Shown: one piece after another, positions 42,019-51,066 of the stretch | How the letters are laid out: each line of letters opens with the position of its first letter | Position numbering within the stretch: position 1 is the stretch's first letter | Assembly: GCA_009927195.1 (NCBI GenBank) | Contig: RFNL01000372.1 | Location: 1 to 64,000, forward strand | From: Betaproteobacteria bacterium | GTDB taxonomy: Bacteria; Pseudomonadota; Gammaproteobacteria; Burkholderiales; Burkholderiaceae_C | Reading direction: 5' to 3' | Length of the DNA: 64,000 nucleotides | Position numbers and translations under genes: made by a program | The notes under the pieces: model-generated | What the model was told of the DNA's origin: nothing | Database searches by the model: none | The model's input: the letters and a program-made list of their open reading frames with translations, nothing else

Positions 42019-42594
42019 TTATTGACGTGCAAATGCCCATACCAGCGCGCCGGCCAAAATTGCAGCGGCCATCCACAACCACTTGCCACTTTGGTCAGCG
42101 TGAGAGGACGCAGGTTGATCGGATAGGCCATCTGGCATTGGGGTCGATGGCTGTAATTTTTTCAATTCATTTTCAAAACGTTTGAAAAAATCCTCAGCCA
42201 GTGACTTGGCAGCACCATCTATCAATCGTTGCCCCAATTGCGCAATTTTTCCACCGACTTTTGAGTGAACGGTATAACTCAACTCACATCCTTGATCGTT
42301 GGGGGTAAGTGTCACCTTGGATTCGCCCTTGCCAAATCCGGCCACACCGCCCTGGGCTTCAAATTGCAATGCGTAAGAGTCTGGGGGGTTGATGTCCATC
42401 AATTTCACCGTTCCATTGAACTTGGCGGCAACAGGCCCAATTCGAAGGGCAACACCCACTGAATAAACATTTTCTTCAAGCAAATCAAATTTTTCGCATC
42501 CAGGGATACATGACTTGAGAATTTCGGGGTTGTTCAAAGCCTCCCAAACTTGGGCTTGGTTGTTGGGAAGTTGTCGATTGCCTTGCATGTCCAT
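42019..42594 (-). CDS. coxG: CoxG-like SRPBCC protein with C-terminal membrane anchor
   Basis: 191 residues. SRPBCC/START fold: QVWEALNNPEILKSCIPGCE, GGVAGFGKGESKVTLTPND, SYTVHSKVGGKIAQLGQRLI. The last 25 residues are a membrane segment (KWLWMAAAILAGALVWAFA). CoxG of Oligotropha-type CO dehydrogenase is thought to recruit the enzyme to the membrane and bind quinone; the tail fits this. Small 12-base gap to coxE. Confidence 0.92.
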   Translation of the reverse strand: MDMQGNRQLPNNQAQVWEALNNPEILKSCIPGCEKFDLLEENVYSVGVALRIGPVAAKFNGTVKLMDINPPDSYALQFEAQGGVAGFGKGESKVTLTPNDQGCELSYTVHSKVGGKIAQLGQRLIDGAAKSLAEDFFKRFENELKKLQPSTPMPDGLSDQPASSHADQSGKWLWMAAAILAGALVWAFARQ

Positions 42595-42606
42595 TTTTGT
42601 TTTCCT

Positions 42607-43788
42607 TTAATCCGATTTGAGCAGCGACTTGATGGCCTTGGCGAGTTCTTCCAATCTCGACAAATTGTGGATGGCCAACATGGCATCGGCGTGTTGGTGC
42701 AATATCCGAGCCCCGCTGGCCAACGGCGCATAACCATCAAATCGAAGCAAAGGGTTGAGCCACATCAGCTTGCGGCAATGTCGTTTCAGCCAAATCAGTT
42801 CTTGGGAGAGTTCGCTGACCAAACCTGTGTCTAGACCATCACTGATGAGCAGAACCAATGTTCGTCTGCCCTTTAATTGTCGCCGATATTGAATTCTTAA
42901 TTCCTTCAAGGATTGACCCAGCCTTGTCCCACCTGCAAAATCACCAATGCGTTCACTGGCATTGAGCAGCATGCTGTCCGTGTCGACCCTGCGAAAACTT
43001 GGCGTCAAGTCCGTCAATTGCGTTCCAAATGCAAAAACACTTCTTGGCGCATGTCTGGTTGATTGGTGTAGGAAGGCCATCATCAAACGGGCATACCTTT
43101 CCATGGACCCTGAGATGTCGATCAAAATCAGCAACGGCAAGGGTTGTTCACGGCGCTTTAAAAAGGGTAGTTGCAACAATTCGCCGCCATGCCGAGATTT
43201 ATGACGGATGGCTCGCGACCAGTTAACCAGATGGCCCCGCGCCCCAGTTTGGGTACGTCTGCTTTGAACTTTCGGCAACGCCAATTGAATATTTCGAGCC
43301 AACTTCTCCACCAGAGCGTATTCGCTGGCATTGAGTGTTTGAAAATCGGCATGGTGCAAGCGAATGGCTTGGCTGGCACTCATGGCGGCGTCCAATTCAA
43401 TCTCTTGTTCTTTTTGAGCATTGCCCTTTTTCGCAGAGGAGACGGGTTTTAAGGCCTCATGAACCCTGGCACGTTGGCTGGGTTTTATTTTTGCCCTTTC
43501 TTGTCCTTGCGGCAACATTTGTCCAAGCAGACGATGGGCCAAGTCAGGATTGCGAAAAAATGCATCGAACATTTGGGCAAAAACGGTTCGATCCTGTTCT
43601 TGCGAAATCAACACAATCTCCAGTGCGGCAGCCAAGTCATCTTTACGGTTCAGTCCAACCAATAGGGCGGAAGATTGTGCAAGGGCGATCCGGTCACTGT
43701 GAATTGGCACACCCGCCCGGCGCAAAGCCCTGCAAAATGCGACGATGTTGTCAGCCAGTTTTCCTGAGCGAGCATCACCAAGCTGCAT
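42607..43788 (-). CDS. coxE: CoxE-like von Willebrand factor A protein
   Basis: 393 residues. N-terminal helical region, then a VWA domain with the MIDAS motif LLILIDISGSMERYARLMMA (DxSxS) and a downstream Asp in VLLISDGLDTGL. It contains FRRVDTDSMLL and WLNPLLRF, common to CoxE. CoxD-CoxE form an AAA+/VWA pair that inserts or activates the Mo/Cu centre of the oxidase. It is preceded by coxD with a 20-base gap. Confidence 0.92.
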   Translation of the reverse strand: MQLGDARSGKLADNIVAFCRALRRAGVPIHSDRIALAQSSALLVGLNRKDDLAAALEIVLISQEQDRTVFAQMFDAFFRNPDLAHRLLGQMLPQGQERAKIKPSQRARVHEALKPVSSAKKGNAQKEQEIELDAAMSASQAIRLHHADFQTLNASEYALVEKLARNIQLALPKVQSRRTQTGARGHLVNWSRAIRHKSRHGGELLQLPFLKRREQPLPLLILIDISGSMERYARLMMAFLHQSTRHAPRSVFAFGTQLTDLTPSFRRVDTDSMLLNASERIGDFAGGTRLGQSLKELRIQYRRQLKGRRTLVLLISDGLDTGLVSELSQELIWLKRHCRKLMWLNPLLRFDGYAPLASGARILHQHADAMLAIHNLSRLEELAKAIKSLLKSD

Positions 43789-43808
43789 AAAACCTGGGAG
43801 TTAATGGA

Positions 43809-44714
43809 TCAAGACGGGTTGATCGGAGCCAAAAGCTCAGTAATCAATGGTTGCAGGGCCGCAACATCTTCTTTTTGTTTGAACAAAATTCCCGCGGTGT
43901 CATGGATGATCTCTGGATCCAACTCAAGGGTGTCCAAAGCGACCAAGGCTTTGGCCCACTCCACGCTTTCTGCAATGCCAGGCCCACGCTGAAAGGCATC
44001 TGAAAAAGGTTGATTTCTCAATCGACTGACAAAATCAGCCACTTTCACAGTGAGCGATTGGCTGGCTTGAGGAACTTTAGATTGAATGATGGCCAACTCC
44101 AAATCACGACTGGGGTAATCCATCCAGTGGTATAGACAACGTCTTTTGACCGCGTCATGCAAATCACGGGTTCGGTTGCTGGTCAAAATGGTGATGGGAG
44201 TGCTGTTGCAATGGATGGTCCCCAACTCTGGAATGGTGATTTGATACTCGCCCAAATATTCCAGCAAAAAAGCTTCGAAAGGCTCATCGGCCCGGTCCAC
44301 TTCATCAATCAGTAAAACTGCCCCGGGAGAGGGCGTTTGAAGTGCTTGCAGCAAGGGGCGGCGAATCAAATATTTGGATTGGTAAACCTCATTTTCAATT
44401 TGCTCGGTACTGACGCGATCTTGTGCGGCGCGCATGTGCAGCAACTGTGCGGCATAGTTCCACTCGTACAAAGCCTCGCGTTGCTCCATGCCGTCGTAGC
44501 ATTGCAAGCGAATCAATGGTCGATTTAGCAAAACAGCCAGCGCTTTGGCCAACTCCGTTTTGCCCACACCAGGTTCCCCTTCAAGTAACAAAGGTCGTTG
44601 TAACCTTAAGCTCAAATAAACGGCAGTGGCCAACTTTCTTTGGGCTTGATAACCCACGCTGGCCAAAGCATGAATCACCTCATCAATAGAAACCAAATCG
44701 GTGGCAAGGGTCAT
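43809..44714 (-). CDS. coxD: CoxD-like MoxR AAA+ ATPase
   Basis: 301 residues with Walker A LLLEGEPGVGKTELAKALAV, Walker B VLLIDEVDRADE, sensor 1 ILTSNRTRDLHDAVKRR. The MoxR family acts as chaperones for metalloenzyme maturation. In CO dehydrogenase systems CoxD opens the apoenzyme for sulfur and copper insertion. It overlaps coxM by 4 bases (ATGA-type coupling). Confidence 0.93.
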   Translation of the reverse strand: MTLATDLVSIDEVIHALASVGYQAQRKLATAVYLSLRLQRPLLLEGEPGVGKTELAKALAVLLNRPLIRLQCYDGMEQREALYEWNYAAQLLHMRAAQDRVSTEQIENEVYQSKYLIRRPLLQALQTPSPGAVLLIDEVDRADEPFEAFLLEYLGEYQITIPELGTIHCNSTPITILTSNRTRDLHDAVKRRCLYHWMDYPSRDLELAIIQSKVPQASQSLTVKVADFVSRLRNQPFSDAFQRGPGIAESVEWAKALVALDTLELDPEIIHDTAGILFKQKEDVAALQPLITELLAPINPS

Positions 44715-45502
44715 CCGATCGCCTGTTGTACAGCCCGCTGGGTTTGAACCTTGATCAAGTTGGCGCGATATGCCGCAGAGGCGTGTAAATCAGTATTCAG
44801 GTTGCTGGCATCCACAGAAACTGATTGAATGGATTCAGGGGAAAAGGATTGGCTCAATGCCTCTTCCAGTCCGGAGTGGCGAAATACACCATTGGCTGCC
44901 CCCGTAATGGCAACTCGGGCGCCAGCATTGGTCAGGGCCACAAAAACCCCGACCAATGCAAAACGAGAAGCAGGTTGCTTGAATTTGGCGTAGGCTGCTT
45001 TTCGGGGAATGGGAAATGAAATGGCCTTGATCAATTCCCCTGGTTGAAGGGCTGTGGCATACATGCCTAGGAAAAAATCAGAAGCCTTGATGAGGCGTTG
45101 ATGGGTATGAATGTTCGCATCCAGCGCCAAAACCGCGCTGGGGTAACAGGCCGCAGGGTCGTTATTGGCAACGGACCCGCCAATGGTTCCCATGGCTCTG
45201 ACCTGCCGGTCACCAATGCCGCCTGCCAGGTGAGCCAAAGCTGGAATGTGTTTTAGAACTTCTGGATTTGATTCAACGTGCTGATGGGTAGTCATTGCAC
45301 CGATGATCAATTGATCGCCGTCCAAACACACGCCTTGCAGTTCTTTGAGGTGTGCAAGGTCAACCAATTTTTCAGGTTGCATCAGGCGTTGCTTCATGGC
45401 GGCAAGCATGGTCTGTCCCCCAGCCAGGGCTTGTCCACCATTGGAAATCAAGTGAGCGGCCTCGTCCAGTGAGTTGGGGCGTTCGTAATGAAAAGCGTAC
45501 AT
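44711..45502 (-). CDS. coxM: FAD-binding (medium) subunit, CoxM-like
   Basis: 263 residues from the ATG at 45502 with AGGAA upstream; an in-frame N-terminal extension to 45703 lies inside coxL and is not real. FAD-binding motifs are GGQALAGGQTMLAAMKQRLM, then the VRAMGTIGGSVANNDPAACY segment. This subunit carries FAD and passes electrons on from the Fe-S subunit. 14-base gap to coxL. Confidence 0.92.
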   Translation of the reverse strand: MYAFHYERPNSLDEAAHLISNGGQALAGGQTMLAAMKQRLMQPEKLVDLAHLKELQGVCLDGDQLIIGAMTTHQHVESNPEVLKHIPALAHLAGGIGDRQVRAMGTIGGSVANNDPAACYPSAVLALDANIHTHQRLIKASDFFLGMYATALQPGELIKAISFPIPRKAAYAKFKQPASRFALVGVFVALTNAGARVAITGAANGVFRHSGLEEALSQSFSPESIQSVSVDASNLNTDLHASAAYRANLIKVQTQRAVQQAIG

Positions 45503-45516
45503 ATTGATTCCTTGTG

Positions 45517-47895
45517 TTATTGGGCTCGGGCTGCTTGAATGGCTTGCCAGACGCGGTGGGGCGTGGCTGGCATATCCAAATCCTTCACGCCCAAAGGTGC
45601 CAATGCATCCAAGACAGCATTCATGATGGCAGGGGGTGAGCCAATCGCACCGGCCTCTCCACAACCTTTGGTCCCCAGGGGGTTGTGGGTACAGGGGGTA
45701 CATACATGGCCCAGATTGAAGATTGGAAAATCGTCTGCACGGGGCATGGTGTAGTCCATGAAGGATCCGCTTAAAAGCTGACCCGTTTCACGGTCATACA
45801 CACAGTTCTCCAACAAGGCTTGACCAATGCCCTGTACCAAACCACCGTGAACTTGACCCTCAACAATCATGGGATTGATGATGGTTCCGAAATCATCCAC
45901 CGCAGAGAAACGGTCAACCTTGACGAGACCGGTGGCAGGATCAATTTCCACTTCGGCAATATAGGTTCCGGCAGGGAAGGTGAAATTCGTCGGATCGTAG
46001 AAAGCCGTTTCATTGAGCCCAGGCTCTAATTTGTCCAACGGATAGTTGTGAGGAACGTAAGCGGTCAATGCCACCTGTCCAAAACTGATTTTTTTGTCGG
46101 TGCCTTTGACACTGAATTCGCCGTTGTTGAATTCAATGTCGGTATCTGCAGTCTCCATCAAATGCGCCGCAATTTTTTTGGCTTTTGCTTCAATCTTGTC
46201 CAATGCTTTCATGATGGCGGCCCCGCCAACCGAAATGGATCGAGAGCCATAAGTCCCCATGCCAAAAGGAACCCTGCCAGTGTCACCGTGAACGACATCC
46301 ACAGACTCAACAGCGATTCCCAGTCTGGCTGCCACAACCTGGGCGAATGTGGTCTCGTGTCCTTGCCCATGGCTGTGTGATCCAGTAAATACGGTGACAC
46401 TGCCTGTCGGATGCACACGAACCTCGCCACATTCAAACAGGCCGGCCCTGGCACCCAAAGCGCCAGCAATATTGGAAGGTGCAATGCCACAAGCCTCAAT
46501 GTAGCTGGAGTAACCAATTCCCCTGAGTTTGCCGTGGGATTCACTGATGGCTTTGCGGTTTTGAAAACCCGCTACGTCAGCCAATTTTTGAGCTTCGTTC
46601 ATGCAAGCGTGATAGTCACCAATGTCGTATTGGAGTGCCACAGGGGTTTGGTATGGAAACTGCGTGATGAAGTTGCGCTTGCGAATCTCATCCTGCGTCA
46701 GACCGATTTCCCATGCGGCTCGGCTGACCAAACGCTCAAGCAGGTAGGTTGCTTCGGGGCGACCGGCACCTCTGTAGGCATCCACGGGCGCTGTGTTAGT
46801 GAACCAGGCATCCACCTCCACATAGACTTGTGGAGTGGTGTACTGTCCGGCCAGCAAGGTCGCGTACAAAATGGTGGGCACCGCTGTTGCGAAGGTTGAG
46901 AGGTATGCGCCCAAGTTGGCATGGGTATGAACACGCAAGGCTAAAAATTTCCCATCTTTGTCCATTGCCATTTCTGCATGGCTGACATGATCTCTGCCGT
47001 GGGCATCACTCAGAAAGGCTTCAGACCGATCACAAGTCCATTTGATGTTGCGATTGAGCTTTTTTGATGCCCAGGTCAAACAGACGTCTTCGGCATACAG
47101 ATAAATTTTGGATCCAAAACCGCCGCCAACATCGGGGGCAATCACGCGCACCTTGTGTTCGGGCAGGCCCATCACGAAGGCGGTCATCAACAGGCGCTCA
47201 ACATGGGGGTTTTGGTTCGCCACCCAAAGGGTGTACTCGTCATTGGCACGGCTATAAGAACCAATGGCAGCCCTGGGTTCCATGGCATTGGGAACCAGTC
47301 GGTTATTGACCAAGTCAAGCTTTGTCACATGTGCGGCATTGGCAAAAGCAGTGTCTACTTGCGCTTTGTCCCCTATGGCCCACTTATAGCAATGGTTATC
47401 CGGCGCTGACTCGTGAATAGGGGAGCCATTTGGGGCGTCACGTACATCGACAACCGCAGTCAGTACATCGTAGTCGACGGTCACCAATTCAGCAGCATTT
47501 TGGGCTTGTTCCAGGGTTTCTGCCACCACCATCACCACATGATCGCCCACGTAGCGAACTTTCCCTTGCGCCAAAATTGGATGGGGCGGCTCTTTCATGG
47601 GATGCCCGCTGGTATCCGTGATGAGCCAGCCGCAAGGGAGACCATTTATTTTTGCGTCTTCAACATCTTTACCATCCAATATGCCAATCACACCGTCTGC
47701 GGCCAGCGCTGCATTTTTGTCGATACCTTTGATATGGGCATGGGCATGAGGAGATCGCACAAAAACTGCATGGGCCATGTTGGCCAAGTCAATATCGTCG
47801 GTGTATTGCCCGGCACCGGTTAAAAAACGGTAATCTTCTTTGCGGAGAATCGATTCGCCGATGTGTGGAAGCTTTGAGAAATCTGATGCACCCAT
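45517..47895 (-). CDS. coxL: Xanthine dehydrogenase-family Mo-binding large subunit, form II CoxL
   Basis: 792 residues. N-terminal EDYRFLTGAGQYTDDI and VFVRSPHAHA, DVGGGFGSKI (Mo-cofactor domain) and the C-terminal GTKGCGEAGAIGSPPAIMNA catalytic-Glu motif. The active-site loop reads PVDAYRGAGRPEATYLLER. The AYRGAGR signature marks form II; form I CO dehydrogenase has a Cys-containing VAYRCSFR. So CO is not proven as substrate: form II enzymes may oxidise aldehydes, purines or other heterocycles. Gene order S-L-M also fits form II. Confidence 0.93.
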   Translation of the reverse strand: MGASDFSKLPHIGESILRKEDYRFLTGAGQYTDDIDLANMAHAVFVRSPHAHAHIKGIDKNAALAADGVIGILDGKDVEDAKINGLPCGWLITDTSGHPMKEPPHPILAQGKVRYVGDHVVMVVAETLEQAQNAAELVTVDYDVLTAVVDVRDAPNGSPIHESAPDNHCYKWAIGDKAQVDTAFANAAHVTKLDLVNNRLVPNAMEPRAAIGSYSRANDEYTLWVANQNPHVERLLMTAFVMGLPEHKVRVIAPDVGGGFGSKIYLYAEDVCLTWASKKLNRNIKWTCDRSEAFLSDAHGRDHVSHAEMAMDKDGKFLALRVHTHANLGAYLSTFATAVPTILYATLLAGQYTTPQVYVEVDAWFTNTAPVDAYRGAGRPEATYLLERLVSRAAWEIGLTQDEIRKRNFITQFPYQTPVALQYDIGDYHACMNEAQKLADVAGFQNRKAISESHGKLRGIGYSSYIEACGIAPSNIAGALGARAGLFECGEVRVHPTGSVTVFTGSHSHGQGHETTFAQVVAARLGIAVESVDVVHGDTGRVPFGMGTYGSRSISVGGAAIMKALDKIEAKAKKIAAHLMETADTDIEFNNGEFSVKGTDKKISFGQVALTAYVPHNYPLDKLEPGLNETAFYDPTNFTFPAGTYIAEVEIDPATGLVKVDRFSAVDDFGTIINPMIVEGQVHGGLVQGIGQALLENCVYDRETGQLLSGSFMDYTMPRADDFPIFNLGHVCTPCTHNPLGTKGCGEAGAIGSPPAIMNAVLDALAPLGVKDLDMPATPHRVWQAIQAARAQ

Positions 47896-47925
47896 GGTTA
47901 ACTCCGGTGATGAATGAGATGGACC

Positions 47926-48393
47926 TTAAGCATTTAAGGCAACAGCACCTTGCTGAACTGCTTTGACAATGTTTTGATAGCCAGTGCATCGGCAAAGGTT
48001 ACCCTCTAGCTGCTCACGAATCACTTCTTCACTGGCATTGGGATGGCGTTTGCACAAATCAATGGCACTCAAGACCATCCCTGGGGTACAAAAACCACAT
48101 TGGAGACCATGGCAATCCTTAAAAGCTGATTGCATGGGATGCAGAGATCCGTCTGCACTGGCCAGCCCTTCAATGGTGGTAATTTGAGCGCCATCCACTT
48201 GCGCCAATAAAACGTTGCAAGACTTGATGGCATTTCCATTGACGATCACTGTGCAGGCTCCACATTGCGCCGTATCACAACCCACATGTGTACCGGTTAA
48301 TTTGAGTTCTTCGCGGATTGCTTGCACCAACAAAAGGTTGGGAGGTGTGTCCAGTTGGTGTGATTTACCGTTGACGGTGACCTGAACTTTCAT
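47926..48393 (-). CDS. coxS: 2Fe-2S small subunit, CoxS-like
   Basis: 155 residues. First cluster CDTAQCGACTVIVNGNAIKS then C (plant-type ferredoxin), second CGFCTPGM...CRCTGY. This is the electron-transfer subunit next to CoxL. It has a strong GGAG ribosome site and is the first gene of the operon. The upstream region contains an inverted repeat and possible promoter. Confidence 0.95.
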   Translation of the reverse strand: MKVQVTVNGKSHQLDTPPNLLLVQAIREELKLTGTHVGCDTAQCGACTVIVNGNAIKSCNVLLAQVDGAQITTIEGLASADGSLHPMQSAFKDCHGLQCGFCTPGMVLSAIDLCKRHPNASEEVIREQLEGNLCRCTGYQNIVKAVQQGAVALNA

Positions 48394-48630
48394 TGCTGAC
48401 TCCTGTTGAAATTTAACGCGATCTGGGATGATTCACGGGACATAAGATGAAGTAGAACATCGAAGCATTGAAATGACTTAAGTGAAAACCCTCAATTGCG
48501 CTGATTGCCAAATGCATCAATGATGAGTTCTTATTTTTATAAGTCTTGTGGGAATCAAGACGATGCACTTCAAGGTTAGACTTGAATCCAGTGTGTGCAT
48601 TTGCGCAAACTCCTAACTGAGGGATACGTC
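48394..48630. promoter_or_regulatory. Regulatory region between coxS and the small basic ORF
   Basis: This gap separates divergent coxS (-) from the small ORF (+). GTCTTG-TGGGAAT-CAAGAC at 48543-48561 is a perfect 6-bp inverted repeat with 7-base spacer, a plausible operator. Read on the - strand, TTGATT within it followed 17 bases later by AATAAG could be a weak promoter; the nearby TATAAA lies at shorter spacing. No clear sigma-54 site seen. Confidence 0.35.
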
Positions 48631-48774
48631 ATGGCAAAGGGTCAGCAAAAGTCAAATAAAGAGACAAAAAAGCCCAAAAAAGACAATTCGGCTCCCAAGG
48701 TGTTGAGTGGGGAACCTGTTCGGGCGACCGTGACAACCACAATCATTCCGCGTGGAAAAGACAAGGGCAAATGA
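48631..48774 (+). CDS. Small basic Lys-rich protein
   Basis: 47 residues (MAKGQQKSNKETKKPKKDNS... ending RGKDKGK), with GAGGGA 6 bases before the ATG. Highly basic and probably disordered. Small proteins of this MAKGQQKSN type occur in many Burkholderiales genomes, which I recall but cannot check here. It could bind nucleic acid or ribosomes. Function unknown. Confidence 0.6.
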   Translation: MAKGQQKSNKETKKPKKDNSAPKVLSGEPVRATVTTTIIPRGKDKGK

Positions 48775-48833
48775 AATCAGACAAGCAGCGATCACAAATT
48801 CCAGTTTGACCAACAATCAGTGAGAGTCATTTG

Positions 48834-49820
48834 ATGAAGTTCATCTCGCATGGGTCTGGTGGTGGACCCGATGTGTTGTGCGTTCAAGAGACAGATGTCC
48901 CTGCAATCAAGCCAGGGGAAATCCTCATCAAAGTAGCGTATGCGGGGGTCAATCGGCCGGATTGCGCGCAAAGAAGCGGCCGTTACCCCCCACCGCCTGG
49001 CGCTTCGCCCATCATGGGGCTCGAGGTCTCAGGCCAGATTCAAGCCTTGGGTGAGGGTGTATCTGGCTGGTCCTTGGGCGATTGGGTTTGTGCACTTTGC
49101 AATGGAGGCGGTTACGCAGAATTCGTTGCAGTGCCTGCAGGTCAAGCCCTGAAAATCCCATCGGGCATGAGCCTTTTGGGTGCGGCTGCATTGCCTGAAA
49201 ACTACTTTACAGTTTGGGTCAATGTATTTCAAAGAGGACGACTACAAAAAGGTGAGTTGCTTTTGGTCCATGGCGGATCATCGGGCATTGGTTTGACCGC
49301 AATTCAACTGGGCCATGAGTGGGGGGCCAAGGTTTATTGCACCGTGGGCAATGATGAAAAAGGTCAAGCCTGTATGAATGCTGGTGCAGTCGCTGCCATC
49401 AATTACAAAACCCAAGATTTCTTGGCGGAAATTCAAAGACTGACTGATGGTCACGGTGTCAATATGGTCTTGGATATGGTGGGTGGGGACTACGTAGATC
49501 GCAATCTCAAGGCACTCGCCATGGATGGCCGATTGGTCCAAATCGCTTTTTTAAGGGGTGCCAAAGCCAGCATGGACTTGACCCCTTTGATGGTGAAACG
49601 AATCGTTTATACCGGCTCTACACTAAGGCCACGCACCCCAGCAGAAAAAGCCTTGATAGCCAGTGAATTGCAAGCGCAAGTTTGGCCCATCCTGTCTCAG
49701 GGAAGGGCAAGACCGATCATTCATGAAGTTTTTGAACTCGATCAAGCTGCCCTGGCCCATGAATTGATGGAGTCTTCCGCGCACATTGGAAAAATCATGT
49801 TGAAAGTCTGTGGCGAGTAA
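48834..49820 (+). CDS. NAD(P)H quinone oxidoreductase, PIG3 / zeta-crystallin type
   Basis: 328 residues from the ATG at 48834. MDR superfamily: GroES-like N-domain (YAGVNRPDCAQRSGRYPPPP, GLEVSGQIQALGEGV), Rossmann domain (LLVHGGSSGIGLTAIQLGHE), and GPLR-like end RPIIHEVFELDQAALAHELM. No catalytic zinc Cys/His set, so it is a quinone or enone reductase using NADPH rather than an alcohol dehydrogenase. Nothing in the flanks suggests a special substrate. Confidence 0.93.
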   Translation: MKFISHGSGGGPDVLCVQETDVPAIKPGEILIKVAYAGVNRPDCAQRSGRYPPPPGASPIMGLEVSGQIQALGEGVSGWSLGDWVCALCNGGGYAEFVAVPAGQALKIPSGMSLLGAAALPENYFTVWVNVFQRGRLQKGELLLVHGGSSGIGLTAIQLGHEWGAKVYCTVGNDEKGQACMNAGAVAAINYKTQDFLAEIQRLTDGHGVNMVLDMVGGDYVDRNLKALAMDGRLVQIAFLRGAKASMDLTPLMVKRIVYTGSTLRPRTPAEKALIASELQAQVWPILSQGRARPIIHEVFELDQAALAHELMESSAHIGKIMLKVCGE

Positions 49821-50013
49821 CGGTTGTCGTGGTTTTCACCCCGCATCCTGTTTACCAATATGAAAAAAGAATGCTTGATTGATGTCACAAATTTGATCAT
49901 CTCGTTGGCGTTATCAGCGCAATGTTGCTCTACAATAGTGTGAAAACGCTATTTCATGACTTAAAAAATGCATGCGTTTCACTTATTTTTCCCTCCTGGA
50001 ATGAAAGATCAAC
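49821..50013 (+). promoter_or_regulatory. Promoter region of the first bactofilin gene
   Basis: Noncoding, AT-rich. A TACAAT at 49931 is a possible -10 box, with TTGGCG at 49905 as a poorly spaced -35 (20 bases). TCCTGGAA before the ATG is a weak ribosome site. No ORF supported. Confidence 0.3.
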
Positions 50014-50361
50014 ATGTCGAATGCACTGCTAGACAATCAAAGCATCACCATCGGTCAAGGTGTCACTTTCAAAGGTTCTTTAAATGTGCCCAGCAAAGCC
50101 ATTATCAATGGCACAGTTGATGGTGATCTCACGGCAGATGAATTGGAAATCGGTCCAACTGGAAAAATCACTGGGTTGATCACTGCCCGAAAAATTGATG
50201 TGCAAGGTGAATTACACCAAGTCATTACCTGCAAGGATCACCTGATGATTCGTTCCACCGGAAAAGTCAGTGGCGCCATTGAATACTCCGAAATCGAAAT
50301 TGAGCGGGGTGGTCAATTCCGCGGGGAAATGAAACAAGTGGGCATCAAAACTTTTGGTTGA
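50014..50361 (+). CDS. Bactofilin
   Basis: 115 residues, a right-handed beta-helix of short repeats: ITIGQGVTFKGSLNVPSKAI, INGTVDGDLTADELEIGPTG, GLITARKIDVQGELH, SGAIEYSEIEIERGGQFRGE. This is the DUF583 bactofilin pattern. Bactofilins polymerise into filaments without nucleotide and organise polar or cell-wall enzymes. The tails on both sides are short. A second bactofilin lies 700 bases downstream. Confidence 0.95.
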   Translation: MSNALLDNQSITIGQGVTFKGSLNVPSKAIINGTVDGDLTADELEIGPTGKITGLITARKIDVQGELHQVITCKDHLMIRSTGKVSGAIEYSEIEIERGGQFRGEMKQVGIKTFG

Positions 50362-50459
50362 TCAAGCCAGTCAAACCTTTTGAAGTATATGCTGGGGGTT
50401 GGTCGAGTAAAAAATTGGGTGTTGTGCTGATAGGATCAGGGTTTTTTTGAGAGGCAGTC

Positions 50460-51032
50460 ATGGAATCAACAAATCCCGAAGAGTTACTCGAAACGCATTC
50501 AGATCCCTTTAAATCTCGATGTGCTTTATTGGTATCCATTTTGGCAATGGTCTTGGCATTGGCCAGTTTAGGTGGCAGTAACGCCTCCAAGGAAGCCACC
50601 ATGCACAATATCTTGGCTGCCAACGCATATGCTTTCTATCAGGCCAAAAACATCCGGCAAACCAGTTATAAACTGGCTGCTGACGACTTTCAAGTCATGT
50701 TGGCAACTGAAAAATTAACTCCAGCTGTTCGTGATTTGCTGGAAAACAAGTTGCAGTCGTATAAAAAAAATATAGACCGATATGAGTCCGAGCCTGAAAC
50801 CAAAGAAGGCAAAAAAGAATTGATGCTGCAAGCCAAAGAACATGAGCACGAACGTGATTTGGCTTTGAGGCGTGACCCTTGGTTTGATTATGCCGAGGCC
50901 TTGCTGCAAATTGCAATTGTTTTGACCTCGGTTGCCTTGATCACCAGTGTTCGATTGTTGCTGGGTGTTTCCATGACTTTGGGTGCTTTGGGTGTATTTT
51001 GCACACTCAATGGTTATTTGCTCTTTGTTTAA
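50460..51032 (+). CDS. DUF4337-family membrane protein
   Basis: 190 residues. Membrane segments at about 20-40 (ALLVSILAMVLALASLGG) and two near the C-terminus (about 145-190, LLQIAIVLTSVALITSVRLL). Between them is a charged helix with heptads (YKKNIDRYESEPETKEGKKE). DUF4337 has this arrangement; its function is unknown. The N-terminal NAANAYAFYQAKNIRQTSYKL-like helix is the conserved core. It sits between two bactofilins and may be their membrane partner. Confidence 0.85.
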   Translation: MESTNPEELLETHSDPFKSRCALLVSILAMVLALASLGGSNASKEATMHNILAANAYAFYQAKNIRQTSYKLAADDFQVMLATEKLTPAVRDLLENKLQSYKKNIDRYESEPETKEGKKELMLQAKEHEHERDLALRRDPWFDYAEALLQIAIVLTSVALITSVRLLLGVSMTLGALGVFCTLNGYLLFV

Positions 51033-51066
51033 ATCCCAACATTGATTTTCACAAAGGGCTTTGCAC

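Noticed and set aside
45503..45703. CoxM N-terminal extension
   Set aside because: It is antisense-like and Cys/Pro/His-rich and lies inside coxL; MYAFHYERP has a ribosome site.
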